64,000 nucleotides of DNA. Source: Pumilibacter intestinalis (GTDB lineage Bacteria > Bacillota > Clostridia > Christensenellales > Pumilibacteraceae). How positions within the stretch are numbered: position 1 is the first letter of the stretch; the number at the start of each line of letters is the position of its first letter. The position numbers were made by a program, and so were the translations under genes. The DNA is taken from NCBI RefSeq assembly GCF_943193005.1, contig NZ_CALPCH010000010.1, forward strand, positions 19,229 to 83,228, read 5' to 3'. This document shows positions 6,000 to 13,478 of the stretch, piece after piece. The notes under the pieces are model-generated. The model saw only the letters and a program-made list of their open reading frames with translations, was not told the DNA's origin and did no database searches.

Positions 6000-7574
6000 C
6001 TATAACTCCAAGTATTCTTCGTAGGTCATGTCGCGGTCGAGTATCTTTTTGCCGCCCTCTATTTCTATAATGCGGTTGGCAACGGTGGAAATAATTTCTT
6101 CGTCGTGCGTTACGAACAGCATGCCGCCCTTAAAGTTGGTCATACCTTTATTAAGCGCGGTTATGCTCTCGAGGTCGAGATGATTGGTAGGCTCGTCGAA
6201 TATAAGGAAATTCGCGCCCAAAAGCATCATGCGGGCAAGCATGCAACGCACCTTTTCGCCGCCCGAAAGCACCTTTGCTTTTTTGAGAGCTTCCTGACCC
6301 GAAAACAGCATGCGCCCGAGCCAGCCGCGCAGATATTCTTCGTACCGGTCTTTACTGTATTGACTGAGCCACTCCACGAGCGACAAGTCCACCCCGTCGA
6401 AAAAGTTATCGTAGTTTTGCGGCAGGTACGCCGTGGTAATGGTTTGTCCCCACTTAAAGTATCCCGAGTCGGGCTGCTCCAGCCCCATGAGCACGTCGAA
6501 CAACATGCTCATGCACTGACTCGACGAGCACAAAAATCCTATCTTGTCATCGCGCTTTAATTTGAACGACACGTTCTCGAAAAAGCCTTTTTTGGTAAGA
6601 CCCTCCACCTCGAGTATTTCGTTGCCTATTTCGCGCTCGTACTTAAAGTCTATAAACGGATAGCGGCGACTCGACGGCTTTATATCTTCGAGCTTTATCT
6701 TTTCAAGCTCACGCTTGCGACTCGTGGCTTGTTTGGATTTGCTCGCGTTTGCCGAGAAACGGGCGATAAACTCTTGCAATTCCTTTGCTCTCGCTTCCAT
6801 TTTCTTATTTTGTTCTTTGGCTTGGCGGGCGAGCAATTGGCTTGTTTCGTACCAAAAATCGTAGTTGCCCACAAACACGTTAATCTGCTTAAAGTCCACG
6901 TCGCAAATGTGCGTGCACACTTTATTCAAAAAGTGTCGGTTGTGCGAAACTATTATAACCGTTGTGTCCTCGAGCGACATAAGATAGTCTTCGAGCCACT
7001 TTACCGACTTGGCGTCGAGGTTGTTGGTGGGCTCGTCGAGCACCAAAACATCCGGACTTCCGAACAGGCTTTGCGCAAGCAAAACTTTTACTTTGAGCTT
7101 TGCGTCTATATCCGCCATGAGCGTATCGAACAAAGAAGAGTCGATTTTGAGTCCTTGCAAAAGCGTTTCCGCGGCGGACTCCGCTTCGTAACCGTTCATA
7201 TCGGCGAATTCGCCCTCGAGTATTGCCGCGCGTTCTCCGTCCTCGTCCGAAAAATCGGGCTTGGCATAGAGCGCGTCGCGCTCGCGGGCAACCTCCATGA
7301 GCCGCTTATGACCCCACATAACAGCGTCGCGCACCGTGCAATCGTCGTACGCGTTTTGGTTCTGCATGAGCACGCTCATGCGCTCGTTTTTGTCTATGGT
7401 AACGTCGCCCTTGTTGGGTTCGAGTTCGCCGGAGAGAATACGCAAAAAGGTAGACTTGCCCGCGCCGTTCGCGCCGATTATGCCGTAGCAGTTGCCTTTG
7501 GTGAATTTGAGATTTACGTTTTCAAACAGCACTCTGCCGCCGAATTGGAGTGTTACGTTGTTTACGCTTATCAT
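6000..7574 (-). CDS. ABC-F family ATPase (YkpA/YbiT-like), no membrane domain
   Basis: This 524-residue soluble twin-ATPase belongs to the ABC-F class, which acts on ribosomes. NBD1 has a good Walker A (GANGAGKST, about 34-42) and Walker B (VLVLDEPTNNLD), then the interdomain linker rich in Lys/Arg (about 240-300) and NBD2 with LSGGEKVRCMLARMM and FLIFDEPTNHLD. Two sites are degenerate: the NBD1 signature reads DIDAKLKVKVLL instead of an LSGGE-like motif, and the NBD2 Walker A reads GFLCSSSQCMSMLF without the Gly/Lys P-loop. A weak NBD2 P-loop is, to my recollection, usual in the YkpA clade; the altered NBD1 signature is less expected. A perfect 11-bp inverted repeat precedes the gene. Its cellular role is uncertain; antibiotic resistance should not be assumed. 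Confidence 0.9.
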   Translation of the reverse strand: MISVNNVTLQFGGRVLFENVNLKFTKGNCYGIIGANGAGKSTFLRILSGELEPNKGDVTIDKNERMSVLMQNQNAYDDCTVRDAVMWGHKRLMEVARERDALYAKPDFSDEDGERAAILEGEFADMNGYEAESAAETLLQGLKIDSSLFDTLMADIDAKLKVKVLLAQSLFGSPDVLVLDEPTNNLDAKSVKWLEDYLMSLEDTTVIIVSHNRHFLNKVCTHICDVDFKQINVFVGNYDFWYETSQLLARQAKEQNKKMEARAKELQEFIARFSANASKSKQATSRKRELEKIKLEDIKPSSRRYPFIDFKYEREIGNEILEVEGLTKKGFFENVSFKLKRDDKIGFLCSSSQCMSMLFDVLMGLEQPDSGYFKWGQTITTAYLPQNYDNFFDGVDLSLVEWLSQYSKDRYEEYLRGWLGRMLFSGQEALKKAKVLSGGEKVRCMLARMMLLGANFLIFDEPTNHLDLESITALNKGMTNFKGGMLFVTHDEEIISTVANRIIEIEGGKKILDRDMTYEEYLEL

Positions 7575-7604
7575 TATATATTCGCTATCCTTTCAACAGT
7601 ACAA

Positions 7605-7635
7605 GCGGCTCAATTCGTTACTTAAATTGAGCCGC
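7605..7635. repeat. perfect 11-bp inverted repeat before the ABC-F gene
   Basis: GCGGCTCAATT and AATTGAGCCGC around a 9-bp loop, followed on the + strand by CGATTTTTTA. Read with the ABC-F gene it would be a 5'-leader hairpin about 30 bp before the start codon. Read on + it looks like a terminator, but no + gene ends here. Confidence 0.55.
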
Positions 7636-7683
7636 CGATTTTTTATTTTTGTTTTCTCGTGCAGTAAATGTGCATTTCTCTCG

Positions 7684-7938
7684 GCTGAGATTGCCGCGGG
7701 CGCAAGCGCCCTCGCAATGACATTGTAACCGTAGCGCCCTCGCAATGACGGGTTGAGTGATACTGTCATTGCGAGTGAGTGAAACGAGCGTGGCAATCCC
7801 CTGCATGGAACACGTAAAGTCACTGCACATTTCTCTCGGCTGAGATTGCCGCGGGCGCAAGCGCCCTCGCAATGACATTGTAACCGTAGCGCCTTCGCAA
7901 TGACATGGTAACCGTAGCCGCCCTCGCAATGACGGGAG
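7684..7938. repeat. palindromic intergenic repeat cluster 4
   Basis: Arms of the GTCATTGCGAG family in both orientations with several partial CGCAATGACA(T)TGTAACCGTAGC copies, filling the gap between the ABC-F gene and rpsR. Confidence 0.88.
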
Positions 7939-7955
7939 CGCCGCTATACGCCGTC

Positions 7956-8219
7956 TTATTCCGCCTTGAAGGGCAACAACGCCATAACTCTCGCGCGTTT
8001 GATTGCCACCGAAAGCGCGCGCTGATGTTCCGCGCACATTCCGCTCGTTCTGCGGGGGATTATTTTGCCCTTTTCGGTAACGTAGCGTTTGAGCTTGGCT
8101 ACGTCTTTATAATCGATTTCTTCGGCTTTTTCAACGCAGAACGCGCACACCTTTTTCTTGGGTGCTCTGCGAACGCGTTTCTGCTTTTCTTCGCCGCCTT
8201 CCACTTTTTTCTGTTCCAT
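7956..8219 (-). CDS. rpsR: 30S ribosomal protein S18
   Basis: This 87-residue small-subunit protein binds with S6 on the 30S platform. It has a basic N-terminal extension (about 1-20), then [10 protein letters not shown], the core [49 protein letters not shown] and a short tail. Cysteines in CAFC and further Cys/His suggest the zinc-containing (C+) version. It is the last gene of rpsF-ssb-rpsR, 31 bp after ssb. Confidence 0.97.
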   Translation of the reverse strand: MEQKKVEGGEEKQKRVRRAPKKKVCAFCVEKAEEIDYKDVAKLKRYVTEKGKIIPRRTSGMCAEHQRALSVAIKRARVMALLPFKAE

Positions 8220-8250
8220 ATTTTTTAATGTCCTCTATGTTTATTTTTGT

Positions 8251-8667
8251 TTAGAACGGAAGCCCGTCGTCCTCTATGGGCTTGAGTTCGCTCGTGAGCT
8301 TCTTGGGAGCCGCCGAACGCTCGGGCGCGGGCGACGCGCCGCCGTCGGAATTTCCTCCGCCGATAAACTCTACGTCGTCGGCAACTACGTCGGTTGCGTA
8401 CCTGCGGTTGCCGTCTTTATCATCGTAACTGCGGGTCTGAATACTGCCGCACACAGCCACTTTACGCCCTTTGGCAAGGTATTTGCCGCAGTTTTCGGCA
8501 AGTCCTCTCCAGGTTACTATGTTTATAAAGTCCGCTTCGCGTTCGCCGTTTGCGTTTGCGTAACTGCGGTTTACCGCAATGGAAAACCTGCACATAGACA
8601 CGCCCGACGTGGTTTGCGTAAGCTCGGGGTCGCGGGTAAGATTACCCACCAAAATACATTTGTTCAT
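8251..8667 (-). CDS. ssb: single-stranded DNA-binding protein
   Basis: This 138-residue protein protects ssDNA in replication and repair. The OB-fold spans about residues 1-105 (MNKCILVGNLTRDPEL at the start, VTWRGLAENCGKYLAKGRKVAVCGSI in the middle). A flexible Gly/Ser/Pro linker follows, and the acidic tip DDGLPF recruits partner proteins. It lies between rpsF (12 bp away) and rpsR, the classical arrangement in Bacillota. Confidence 0.97.
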   Translation of the reverse strand: MNKCILVGNLTRDPELTQTTSGVSMCRFSIAVNRSYANANGEREADFINIVTWRGLAENCGKYLAKGRKVAVCGSIQTRSYDDKDGNRRYATDVVADDVEFIGGGNSDGGASPAPERSAAPKKLTSELKPIEDDGLPF

Positions 8668-8679
8668 TTGTTACGCTCC

Positions 8680-8961
8680 TTATTTGCGAACGGTCATAAA
8701 ACGGATAACTTCGTCGCTAATCTTCATCTGGCGTTCGATTTCTTGCGGTAAATCGGACTTAGCCGTAAAGTTCATGAGCACGTAAAATCCGTCGTTTTTG
8801 CCGTCTATCTCGTAAGCGAAGCGTTTGTTGCCCCACTTATTCACATTCTCCACTTCGCCGCCGTTTGCGGTAACGAGCGCGCTGTATTTTTCAATCTGCG
8901 CCTCTTTCACCGACTCGTCGAGGTCTGCTTTGAGAATGTACAAGATTTCGTACTTATTCAT
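8680..8961 (-). CDS. rpsF: 30S ribosomal protein S6
   Basis: This 93-residue protein pairs with S18 on the small subunit. It has the typical start MNKYEILYILKADLDE, core NKWGNKRFAYEIDGKNDGFYVLMNF and end SDEVIRFMTVRK. ATG at 8959-8961 is chosen by homology and the AGGAGGTAG site; the frame extends upstream but is not conserved. It is first in the rpsF-ssb-rpsR operon with its own promoter and a structured leader. Confidence 0.97.
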   Translation of the reverse strand: MNKYEILYILKADLDESVKEAQIEKYSALVTANGGEVENVNKWGNKRFAYEIDGKNDGFYVLMNFTAKSDLPQEIERQMKISDEVIRFMTVRK

Positions 8962-8970
8962 GCTTTTACT

Positions 8971-9036
8971 ACCTCCTTTTGGTCTCCGGCCCCCGCCCTC
9001 GCGGGAACAAGGAAAGGCTCGGGGTTTACCCAAGCC
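8971..9036 (-). promoter_or_regulatory. structured 5' leader of rpsF-ssb-rpsR
   Basis: The transcript starts with a hairpin AAAGGCTTGGG/CCCCGAGCCTTT, followed by CCCGCGAGGGCGGG and GGCCGGAGACC before AGGAGG. Leaders of this operon often carry an S6:S18-binding motif with a CCG in a loop. Whether this is that motif is inference. Confidence 0.4.
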
Positions 9037-9041
9037 TTTCT

Positions 9042-9070
9042 ATTATAACATGATAAAATCAAATTCGCAA
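9042..9070 (-). promoter_or_regulatory. SigA promoter of rpsF operon
   Basis: On the reverse strand TTGCGA (9065-9070), a 17-bp spacer and TATAAT (9042-9047). Confidence 0.75.
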
Positions 9071-9095
9071 CCGATTTTAAGCTGTTTTCCCAAGT

Positions 9096-9404
9096 TTACA
9101 AAACTATTTCGAGAAACTCTTTATATACCTGCTTAATCCATTTGAGCGCGTCGCGAGCGGTGTCGAACTCGTCGGTGAGGTAAAACTCTTTGGCTTTTTC
9201 CGTTCCCACGTACGCTTCGGCGTCAATCGTGGTGAGAAAAGTTTGAGTTTCCTGTTTGGTTTTGGGATAAAACACGGTGGTGGCGTAAAACTTGCTCGGC
9301 ATGCAGTACGCGTCTTTTTTTATGGTGGCAAAGCAGTCGAACGCCTTGTTCTCTTTCTTTATTATCTGAAGTTTGAGCTTCTTTTTGGGCAACGTAGTTT
9401 TCAT
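9096..9404 (-). CDS. small conserved-looking protein of unknown function
   Basis: This 102-residue soluble protein is basic at the N-terminus (MKTTLPKKKLKLQIIKKE). A mixed alpha/beta region follows (FCATIKKDAYCMP-type strand, TVFYPKTKQETQTF), ending in an amphipathic helix DTARDALKWIKQVYKEFLEIV. It starts 1 nt after the stop of the MDR dehydrogenase with an AAGGCG site, so the two are co-transcribed. No family was recognised. Confidence 0.65.
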   Translation of the reverse strand: MKTTLPKKKLKLQIIKKENKAFDCFATIKKDAYCMPSKFYATTVFYPKTKQETQTFLTTIDAEAYVGTEKAKEFYLTDEFDTARDALKWIKQVYKEFLEIVL

Positions 9405-9405
9405 A

Positions 9406-10425
9406 TTACGCCTTTACCGCCGCCAAAATAAATCCGTCGGCGTTATCCGCCTGTTCCTTTATAAAGTTTTCCACGTCATCGAACTTAACCTCGCGACTCA
9501 CGAGTTTGCTCACGTCTACGGTGCGCGTAGCCAGCAAGTTTATCGCGGCGGGGAAAAGTTTCGCTCCGTTGTTAACACCCACCACTTTGAGCTTTTTGTC
9601 GAGTATCGCCGAAAAACTGCCCGAAAACTCCTCGGTAACTTCCGTCCAGCCCGCAAGCGCGACTCTGCCGCCCACCGACGCGTATTCGAGACTGCGCCCG
9701 AACGCCATGCGCGATGTGGTTACGAACGCCACGCAGTCCGCCATTTTGCCGCCGGTGATGGCGAATATCTTCTTCATGGGGTCGGCGTCCACGCTGTTAA
9801 CGGTGTAATAAACGCCGAGATTTTCGGCAAGCGCAAGACTTTCGCCGTCGGTGTCCACAAGTATGGGCACGGCTTGGTAATAGAGCGCGACTTGCGCGAG
9901 TATTATGCCGAGCGCGTCCGCTCCCACTATAACTATGTGCTCGCCTTTTTCGAGGTTGAGCTTGCTCACCGCGTTTATGGAAAGCGCGATATGCTCTATA
10001 AACAGCGCGTCGCCGTCGGTTATGCGCTCGGGCAGTTTATACAGCGCGTTCGCCGAAGCCACGGTAAAGTCGCTCAAAAAGCCGTTGTCGTTCACGCCGT
10101 AGCAAATCATCTTTTCGCACTCGTCGGCTCGGTTGGCTTTGCACGGCGGGCAGGTTTTGCAACACACGCAGGGGTCGGCGGCAACGCGGTCGCCGCGCAC
10201 GAGTCCGCTTACCCCCTCGCCCGTTTCGGTTACCATGCCCACGCACTGCCGCCCTATAATGAGCGGCGACGACTCGAGCGGCAGTTTGCCCGTATACATC
10301 GCCGTATCGGTAAGACTTATGCCGGAAGCCAAAGTTTTGAGCTTAACGCAACCGTCTCCCACGCTCTGCGCGGGAAGCTCGTCGAGCGACAGCTTTTCTT
10401 TTTCGTGTAATCTCCATGCTTTCAT
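9406..10425 (-). CDS. medium-chain dehydrogenase/reductase without catalytic zinc ligands
   Basis: This 339-residue protein has an alcohol-dehydrogenase-like GroES domain (about 1-150) and a Rossmann NAD(P) domain (about 150-290, IVIVGADALGIILAQVAL). The structural zinc cysteines are intact (Cys89, 92, 95 and 103 in CKTCPPCKANRADEC). The usual catalytic-zinc residues are not: the GICGTD-type Cys is Ser37 (SGISLTD) and the GHE motif is Gly58-Arg59-Gln60 (GRQ). The equivalent of the third ligand, Glu in FIEHIALSINAV, remains. It is therefore probably an oxidoreductase with a different mechanism or substrate. The Rossmann glycine motif (GADALG) is also unusual. The substrate is unknown. It is co-transcribed with the small gene downstream. 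Confidence 0.85.
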   Translation of the reverse strand: MKAWRLHEKEKLSLDELPAQSVGDGCVKLKTLASGISLTDTAMYTGKLPLESSPLIIGRQCVGMVTETGEGVSGLVRGDRVAADPCVCCKTCPPCKANRADECEKMICYGVNDNGFLSDFTVASANALYKLPERITDGDALFIEHIALSINAVSKLNLEKGEHIVIVGADALGIILAQVALYYQAVPILVDTDGESLALAENLGVYYTVNSVDADPMKKIFAITGGKMADCVAFVTTSRMAFGRSLEYASVGGRVALAGWTEVTEEFSGSFSAILDKKLKVVGVNNGAKLFPAAINLLATRTVDVSKLVSREVKFDDVENFIKEQADNADGFILAAVKA

Positions 10426-10571
10426 AAATACGCCTCGTTACAGCTCCGTTCGTATTTTATACCCTTACATTATACCATAATTTTTCACGTTTGGCAACGA
10501 AAGAACCGTATCATTTTTTCGCCCCGTTTTAGTACTTATTGCATATACATGCAAAATTCGCCCCAAAACAG

Positions 10572-10600
10572 TTGACAAATTCGCAATATTTCTATATCCT
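10572..10600 (+). promoter_or_regulatory. promoter of tRNA-Ser
   Basis: TTGACA (10572-10577), a 17-bp spacer and TATCCT (10595-10600), 41 bp before the mature tRNA. Confidence 0.6.
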
Positions 10601-10641
10601 TAATAGGCAACGACAAATTGCGCGTAGAACGCTCGCACCGT

Positions 10642-10731
<90 letters not shown>

Positions 10732-10737
10732 TAGAAA

Positions 10738-10771
10738 GACGGGCCGTCCCTTTTGGGGCGGCTCGTTTTTG
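10738..10771 (+). terminator. terminator of tRNA-Ser
   Basis: GACGGGCCGTCCC, loop TTTT, GGGGCGGCTCGTTTTT. Confidence 0.8.
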
Positions 10772-10784
10772 TCTTTGGTCGGTT

Positions 10785-10844
10785 GTGGCGGGTGGCGATG
10801 AGCGTAATGAGCCGCTTGTTATATCAAGCACCCGCCACAGTGCC
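10785..10844. repeat. nested inverted repeat and 17-bp direct repeat
   Basis: GTGGCGGGTG (10785-10794) pairs with CACCCGCCAC (10829-10838), with GCTTG/CAAGC nested inside. GCACCCGCCACAGTGCC (10828-10844) recurs at 12896-12912, at nearly the same distance from the attachment-like repeat. Confidence 0.6.
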
Positions 10845-10870
10845 CTTTTATAAAATTACATTGAAAAGTA

Positions 10871-10899
10871 TTGATTTTTGTTTTCTAATATGTTATACT
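10871..10899 (+). promoter_or_regulatory. promoter of the island's first operon
   Basis: TTGATT (10871-10876), a 17-bp spacer and TATACT (10894-10899). Confidence 0.65.
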
Positions 10900-10904
10900 A
10901 ACTA

Positions 10905-11143
10905 TGCCAAATCAACCTATTTATTTTCGCGAGGACTTTTTATGTTTAAGGAATAATCTATTTTTTATATTTTACACAATAACCGCTGAATTTGATAAAA
11001 ATGCAAATTCCTTACGGTTATTGTGATAATGTTCTTGTGATAATGTTCTTGCGATAACGGTTGGTTTGGCGACTATCGGAGTTTGCGTTTTTTGTGCGTT
11101 TACTTCGGTAGGCGCACTTTTTTACTTTACGGAGGATTTTATT
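10905..11143 (+). promoter_or_regulatory. attenuator-like leader with 4-codon upstream ORF
   Basis: In order: a GAGGA site and the mini-ORF ATG-TTT-AAG-GAA-TAA (10942-10956). Next comes an 11-bp perfect inverted repeat CACAATAACCG/CGGTTATTGTG (10975-11025) with an inner GAATTT/AAATTC, then two tandem copies of GTGATAATGTTCTT (11023-11050). An intrinsic terminator follows: GTGCGTTTAC-TTCG-GTAGGCGCAC and TTTTTT (11094-11123), 7 bp before the GGAGG of the next gene. The arrangement suggests conditional termination, possibly sensed by ribosomes on the mini-ORF. Confidence 0.55.
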
Positions 11144-11416
11144 ATGTGGTTGGTAATTTTAATGATAGTTGCGTTTATAGCAACATTTATGAGCGTAATA
11201 ATTATTAGCATATTAGCTACCCGTTGCCCTAATTGCAAAAAGTTATTTGCTTTGAAAGAATATAAACGCAAAGAAATAAGCTGTTCTCATCGGTGTAAAA
11301 ATTTGAAAAACGGAAACGGAAAACGCTTTTACAATTTAGTAACCTATGAAATTACATATAAATGCAAAAATTGCGGTACAACTTGTATTCGTACCAAAAA
11401 ATTTGAAGAAGATTAG
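11144..11416 (+). CDS. membrane-anchored zinc-ribbon mini-protein
   Basis: This 90-residue protein has one N-terminal membrane helix (MWLVILMIVAFIATFMSVII, about 1-24), then a cytoplasmic domain with CPNC (28-31) and CKNC (near residue 75) pairs typical of a zinc ribbon, and a Lys-rich tail. ATG at 11144 is chosen because GGAGG is 8 nt upstream; the open frame to 11066 crosses the terminator hairpin. It lies 12 bp before the nuclease gene, so both share the leader-controlled transcript. The function is unknown. Confidence 0.72.
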   Translation: MWLVILMIVAFIATFMSVIIISILATRCPNCKKLFALKEYKRKEISCSHRCKNLKNGNGKRFYNLVTYEITYKCKNCGTTCIRTKKFEED

Positions 11417-11428
11417 AGAGAAGGAGCA

Positions 11429-12679
11429 ATGATAAAAACCGAAAAAGAAGCTATTAGCGCATTAAAATCCTTAAGCGACACTCTTTTAGATTTGGGAAAA
11501 CCAAAAAACATCAATATTTTTGATGCCGTGGGTATGTCAACGCAAGAAATAAAACATTCTGCGTTTTTAGCTTGGTTATTGAATCCCGAAATGCCTCACG
11601 GGTTAAAAAACAAATTTCTGACGATATTCCTCAAAAAGTTACTGTACTATGAACAAGATGGTGCCGATATCGACGGATACTTCACCAATAAACAAATTTT
11701 ATCCTCACGTGGTATATTTTCAATCGACGATTTACATGGACTTATAAATGATAATAAAATATCCGTGCTTAAGGAAAGAACATTGACACTCAACGGTAAC
11801 GATGGACGAATTGATATTTTCATTGAATCCGAGAGTGCGAAAACGCTTATAGTAATCGAAAACAAGATATTCACATCAACGCACGATGACCAACTCAAAA
11901 GATACGTTGCCGAATTTGACAACCGTACCGATTGGAAAAAAATATTCGTTTATCTTACACCAAACGGTGATTTACCTTATGATGATGACGACAAATATGA
12001 CGAACGTTGGTGCATATTCAGCTATGAAACAGTGCTTGATATAGTTCGTGACGTTCATGTGAACGTACATAATTTGAAATTGAAGAGTTTAATGGAAGAC
12101 TATATAACAATGGTTGACAATAAAATTTTACATAACAATCCTACAATACGAGCGCTTTGCAAAAAAATACGGCACGAACATTCAGAAGCACTTGAAATTA
12201 TACTACACTATATAGATAACGTGGATATGGTTTATCAATATATTGCAACGGAATGGATTCCGCGCAACATCCCCAATAGTTGTAATTTGATTGCAAACGG
12301 TCGCAGACTTATATTTTGCACCAAAGTTGTTTCGGACTTTTACAATCGGCACGGACTTAATATGCGTATCGCCGACGGATTGTTTAGATTTCAAATATCC
12401 GTAGTGTCAAAAGATGGACCTATTACAATCGGAATGTGGCTTTCTAAAGCCAGAAATGACGAATGGTCGGCTGCCGATAACAAAATACGCGAAATTTTGC
12501 AACCTACTAAAAGAATGGGTGAAAAATATTGCACTCTTTATTCTCGCACGATTTTATCCGTGGAAGAAAGAGAAAAAGTTTTTGAAACCGATACGAAATT
12601 GTTTGAATTGATTGATGACCGTCTCAATGAATTTATCGTTAAATTGCAAGATTTCGAAGAACATTTAATAACGTTATAA
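11429..12679 (+). CDS. PD-(D/E)XK nuclease superfamily protein (PDDEXK_4-like)
   Basis: This 416-residue protein has an N-terminal motif EIKHSAFLAWLLNPEMPHGL (about 40-59), typical of the PDDEXK_4 family. The nuclease core follows: Asp129 in DGRIDIFIES, Glu144-x-Lys146 in IVIENKI, then HDDQLKRYV with Gln155. These residues fit a metal-dependent phosphodiesterase active site. The C-terminal half (about 220-416) is unassigned. Proteins of this family are frequent in defence and mobile regions, though the cellular target is unknown. It shares the transcript with the upstream zinc-ribbon protein and sits directly inside the repeat-flanked segment next to tRNA-Ser. It is AT-rich relative to core genes. 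GAAGGAG precedes the ATG. Confidence 0.85.
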   Translation: MIKTEKEAISALKSLSDTLLDLGKPKNINIFDAVGMSTQEIKHSAFLAWLLNPEMPHGLKNKFLTIFLKKLLYYEQDGADIDGYFTNKQILSSRGIFSIDDLHGLINDNKISVLKERTLTLNGNDGRIDIFIESESAKTLIVIENKIFTSTHDDQLKRYVAEFDNRTDWKKIFVYLTPNGDLPYDDDDKYDERWCIFSYETVLDIVRDVHVNVHNLKLKSLMEDYITMVDNKILHNNPTIRALCKKIRHEHSEALEIILHYIDNVDMVYQYIATEWIPRNIPNSCNLIANGRRLIFCTKVVSDFYNRHGLNMRIADGLFRFQISVVSKDGPITIGMWLSKARNDEWSAADNKIREILQPTKRMGEKYCTLYSRTILSVEEREKVFETDTKLFELIDDRLNEFIVKLQDFEEHLITL

Positions 12680-12681
12680 AA

Positions 12682-12743
12682 TTCGTTTTAGCTTACTACC
12701 TCTCCGCCATATAAAAAGCAGTACCCTTGCGGTACTGTTGTTT
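12682..12743 (+). repeat. cassette-end repeat A with terminator (also at 15270-15330)
   Basis: The segment ATTCGTTTTAGCTTACTACC, then TCTCCGCCATATAAAAAGCA and the hairpin CAGTACC-CTTGC-GGTACTG, is about 85% identical to 15270-15330. There it overlaps the last codons (Asn-Ser-Phe-stop) of the gene at 14848. At 12682 the NSF-stop remnant lies just after the nuclease stop, so this looks like the tail of a lost or recombined gene. It includes a tRNA-Ser-like CTCTCCGCCA. Confidence 0.65.
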
Positions 12744-12783
12744 ATATGCGCATTGCGCGAACGCCACGGAGCGACAGCGGAGT

Positions 12784-12802
12784 AATCCCGCCCTCTCCGC
12801 CA
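12784..12802 (+). repeat. attachment-like direct repeat, distal copy
   Basis: This is identical over 19 bp to the 3' end of tRNA-Ser (10713-10731). It is followed, as in the original, by a terminator hairpin and, 112 bp on, by GCACCCGCCACAGTGCC (12896-12912). The tRNA-downstream segment is therefore present twice. The stretch 12680-13023 has no gene; it holds this repeat, two terminators and a promoter. Confidence 0.65.
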
Positions 12803-12806
12803 AATA

Positions 12807-12846
12807 AAACAGCAATGGAACTTTCGGTTTTATCGCTGTTTTTTAT
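12807..12846 (+). terminator. intrinsic terminator
   Basis: AAACAGC...GCTGTTTTTT, with inner pairing between AACTTTCGGTT-type sequences. Confidence 0.7.
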
Positions 12847-12939
12847 TTTTCGTTTACAACAAATCCACTTGACGGAGAGCGCAGCAAGCCGCTTGGCACC
12901 CGCCACAGTGCCATTGTCATTTTTTACGTTGTCAAACAG

Positions 12940-12968
12940 TTGAGAATGCTCTCCGTTTATGCTATAAT
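12940..12968 (+). promoter_or_regulatory. promoter of the DUF3788/amidotransferase operon
   Basis: TTGAGA (12940-12945), 17 bp, TATAAT (12963-12968). The leader GTGCGATAAACAGTAATTTA then leads to CGGAG; near copies precede the genes at 14102 and 14848. Confidence 0.7.
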
Positions 12969-13023
12969 TTATTTGCACATAGTGCGATAAACAGTAATTT
13001 AACGGAGAAATCGGAGGGCTTAT

Positions 13024-13437
13024 ATGCTTAATACAATACCTACAACAGAAGAAATGACAACTTTGGTTGGAAAATCTCTGTACGAAGTATGGAATAATTT
13101 GTGCGCTTTAATCGACGAATACTACGATATGGAACGTTTGTGGGACAAAGGCGGCAAAGCGTGGAAATACGAATACAAATACCGTCGGGGCGGTAAAACG
13201 CTTTGCGCTTTATATGCAAGAGTAAATTGCGTAGGTTTTATGGTTGTCTTGGGTAAAAACGAACGATTAAAGTTTGAAGCCGACAAAGAAAACTACTCAC
13301 AGGCAGTTCAAGAGATATATGACAATACTCATACTTACCACGACGGAAAGTGGGTAATGTTTGAGCCGACGGACACTTCATTGTTTAATGACTTTATTAG
13401 ACTATTGAGTATCAAAAGAAAGCCGAACAAAAAGTAA
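13024..13437 (+). CDS. DUF3788-like small protein
   Basis: This 137-residue soluble protein resembles the DUF3788 family: an N-terminal LVGKSLYEVWNNLCALIDE, the W-rich centre RLWDKGGKAWKYEYKYRRGGKTLCALY and a VVLGKNERLKFE strand. The C-terminal part (WVMFEPTDTSLFNDFIRLL) ends in basic residues. Family members often sit in accessory regions, and their molecular function is not established. It is the first gene after a promoter in the island; GGAGGG precedes the ATG. Confidence 0.75.
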   Translation: MLNTIPTTEEMTTLVGKSLYEVWNNLCALIDEYYDMERLWDKGGKAWKYEYKYRRGGKTLCALYARVNCVGFMVVLGKNERLKFEADKENYSQAVQEIYDNTHTYHDGKWVMFEPTDTSLFNDFIRLLSIKRKPNKK

Positions 13438-13478
13438 AGATAAATTTCAATTTAGCGACGTAAAAGGAAATGAAGATA

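Noticed and set aside
6000..7574. Antibiotic-resistance ABC-F gene
   Set aside because: The sequence fits the housekeeping-like YkpA/YbiT clade and no resistance-type leader ORF was found.
6729..7625. 298-codon forward ORF opposite the ABC-F gene, and similar long antisense ORFs such as 18589-20088, 45720-47243 and 59045-60022
   Set aside because: Each lies wholly opposite a gene with recognised motifs; long antisense frames are a by-product of its codon bias.
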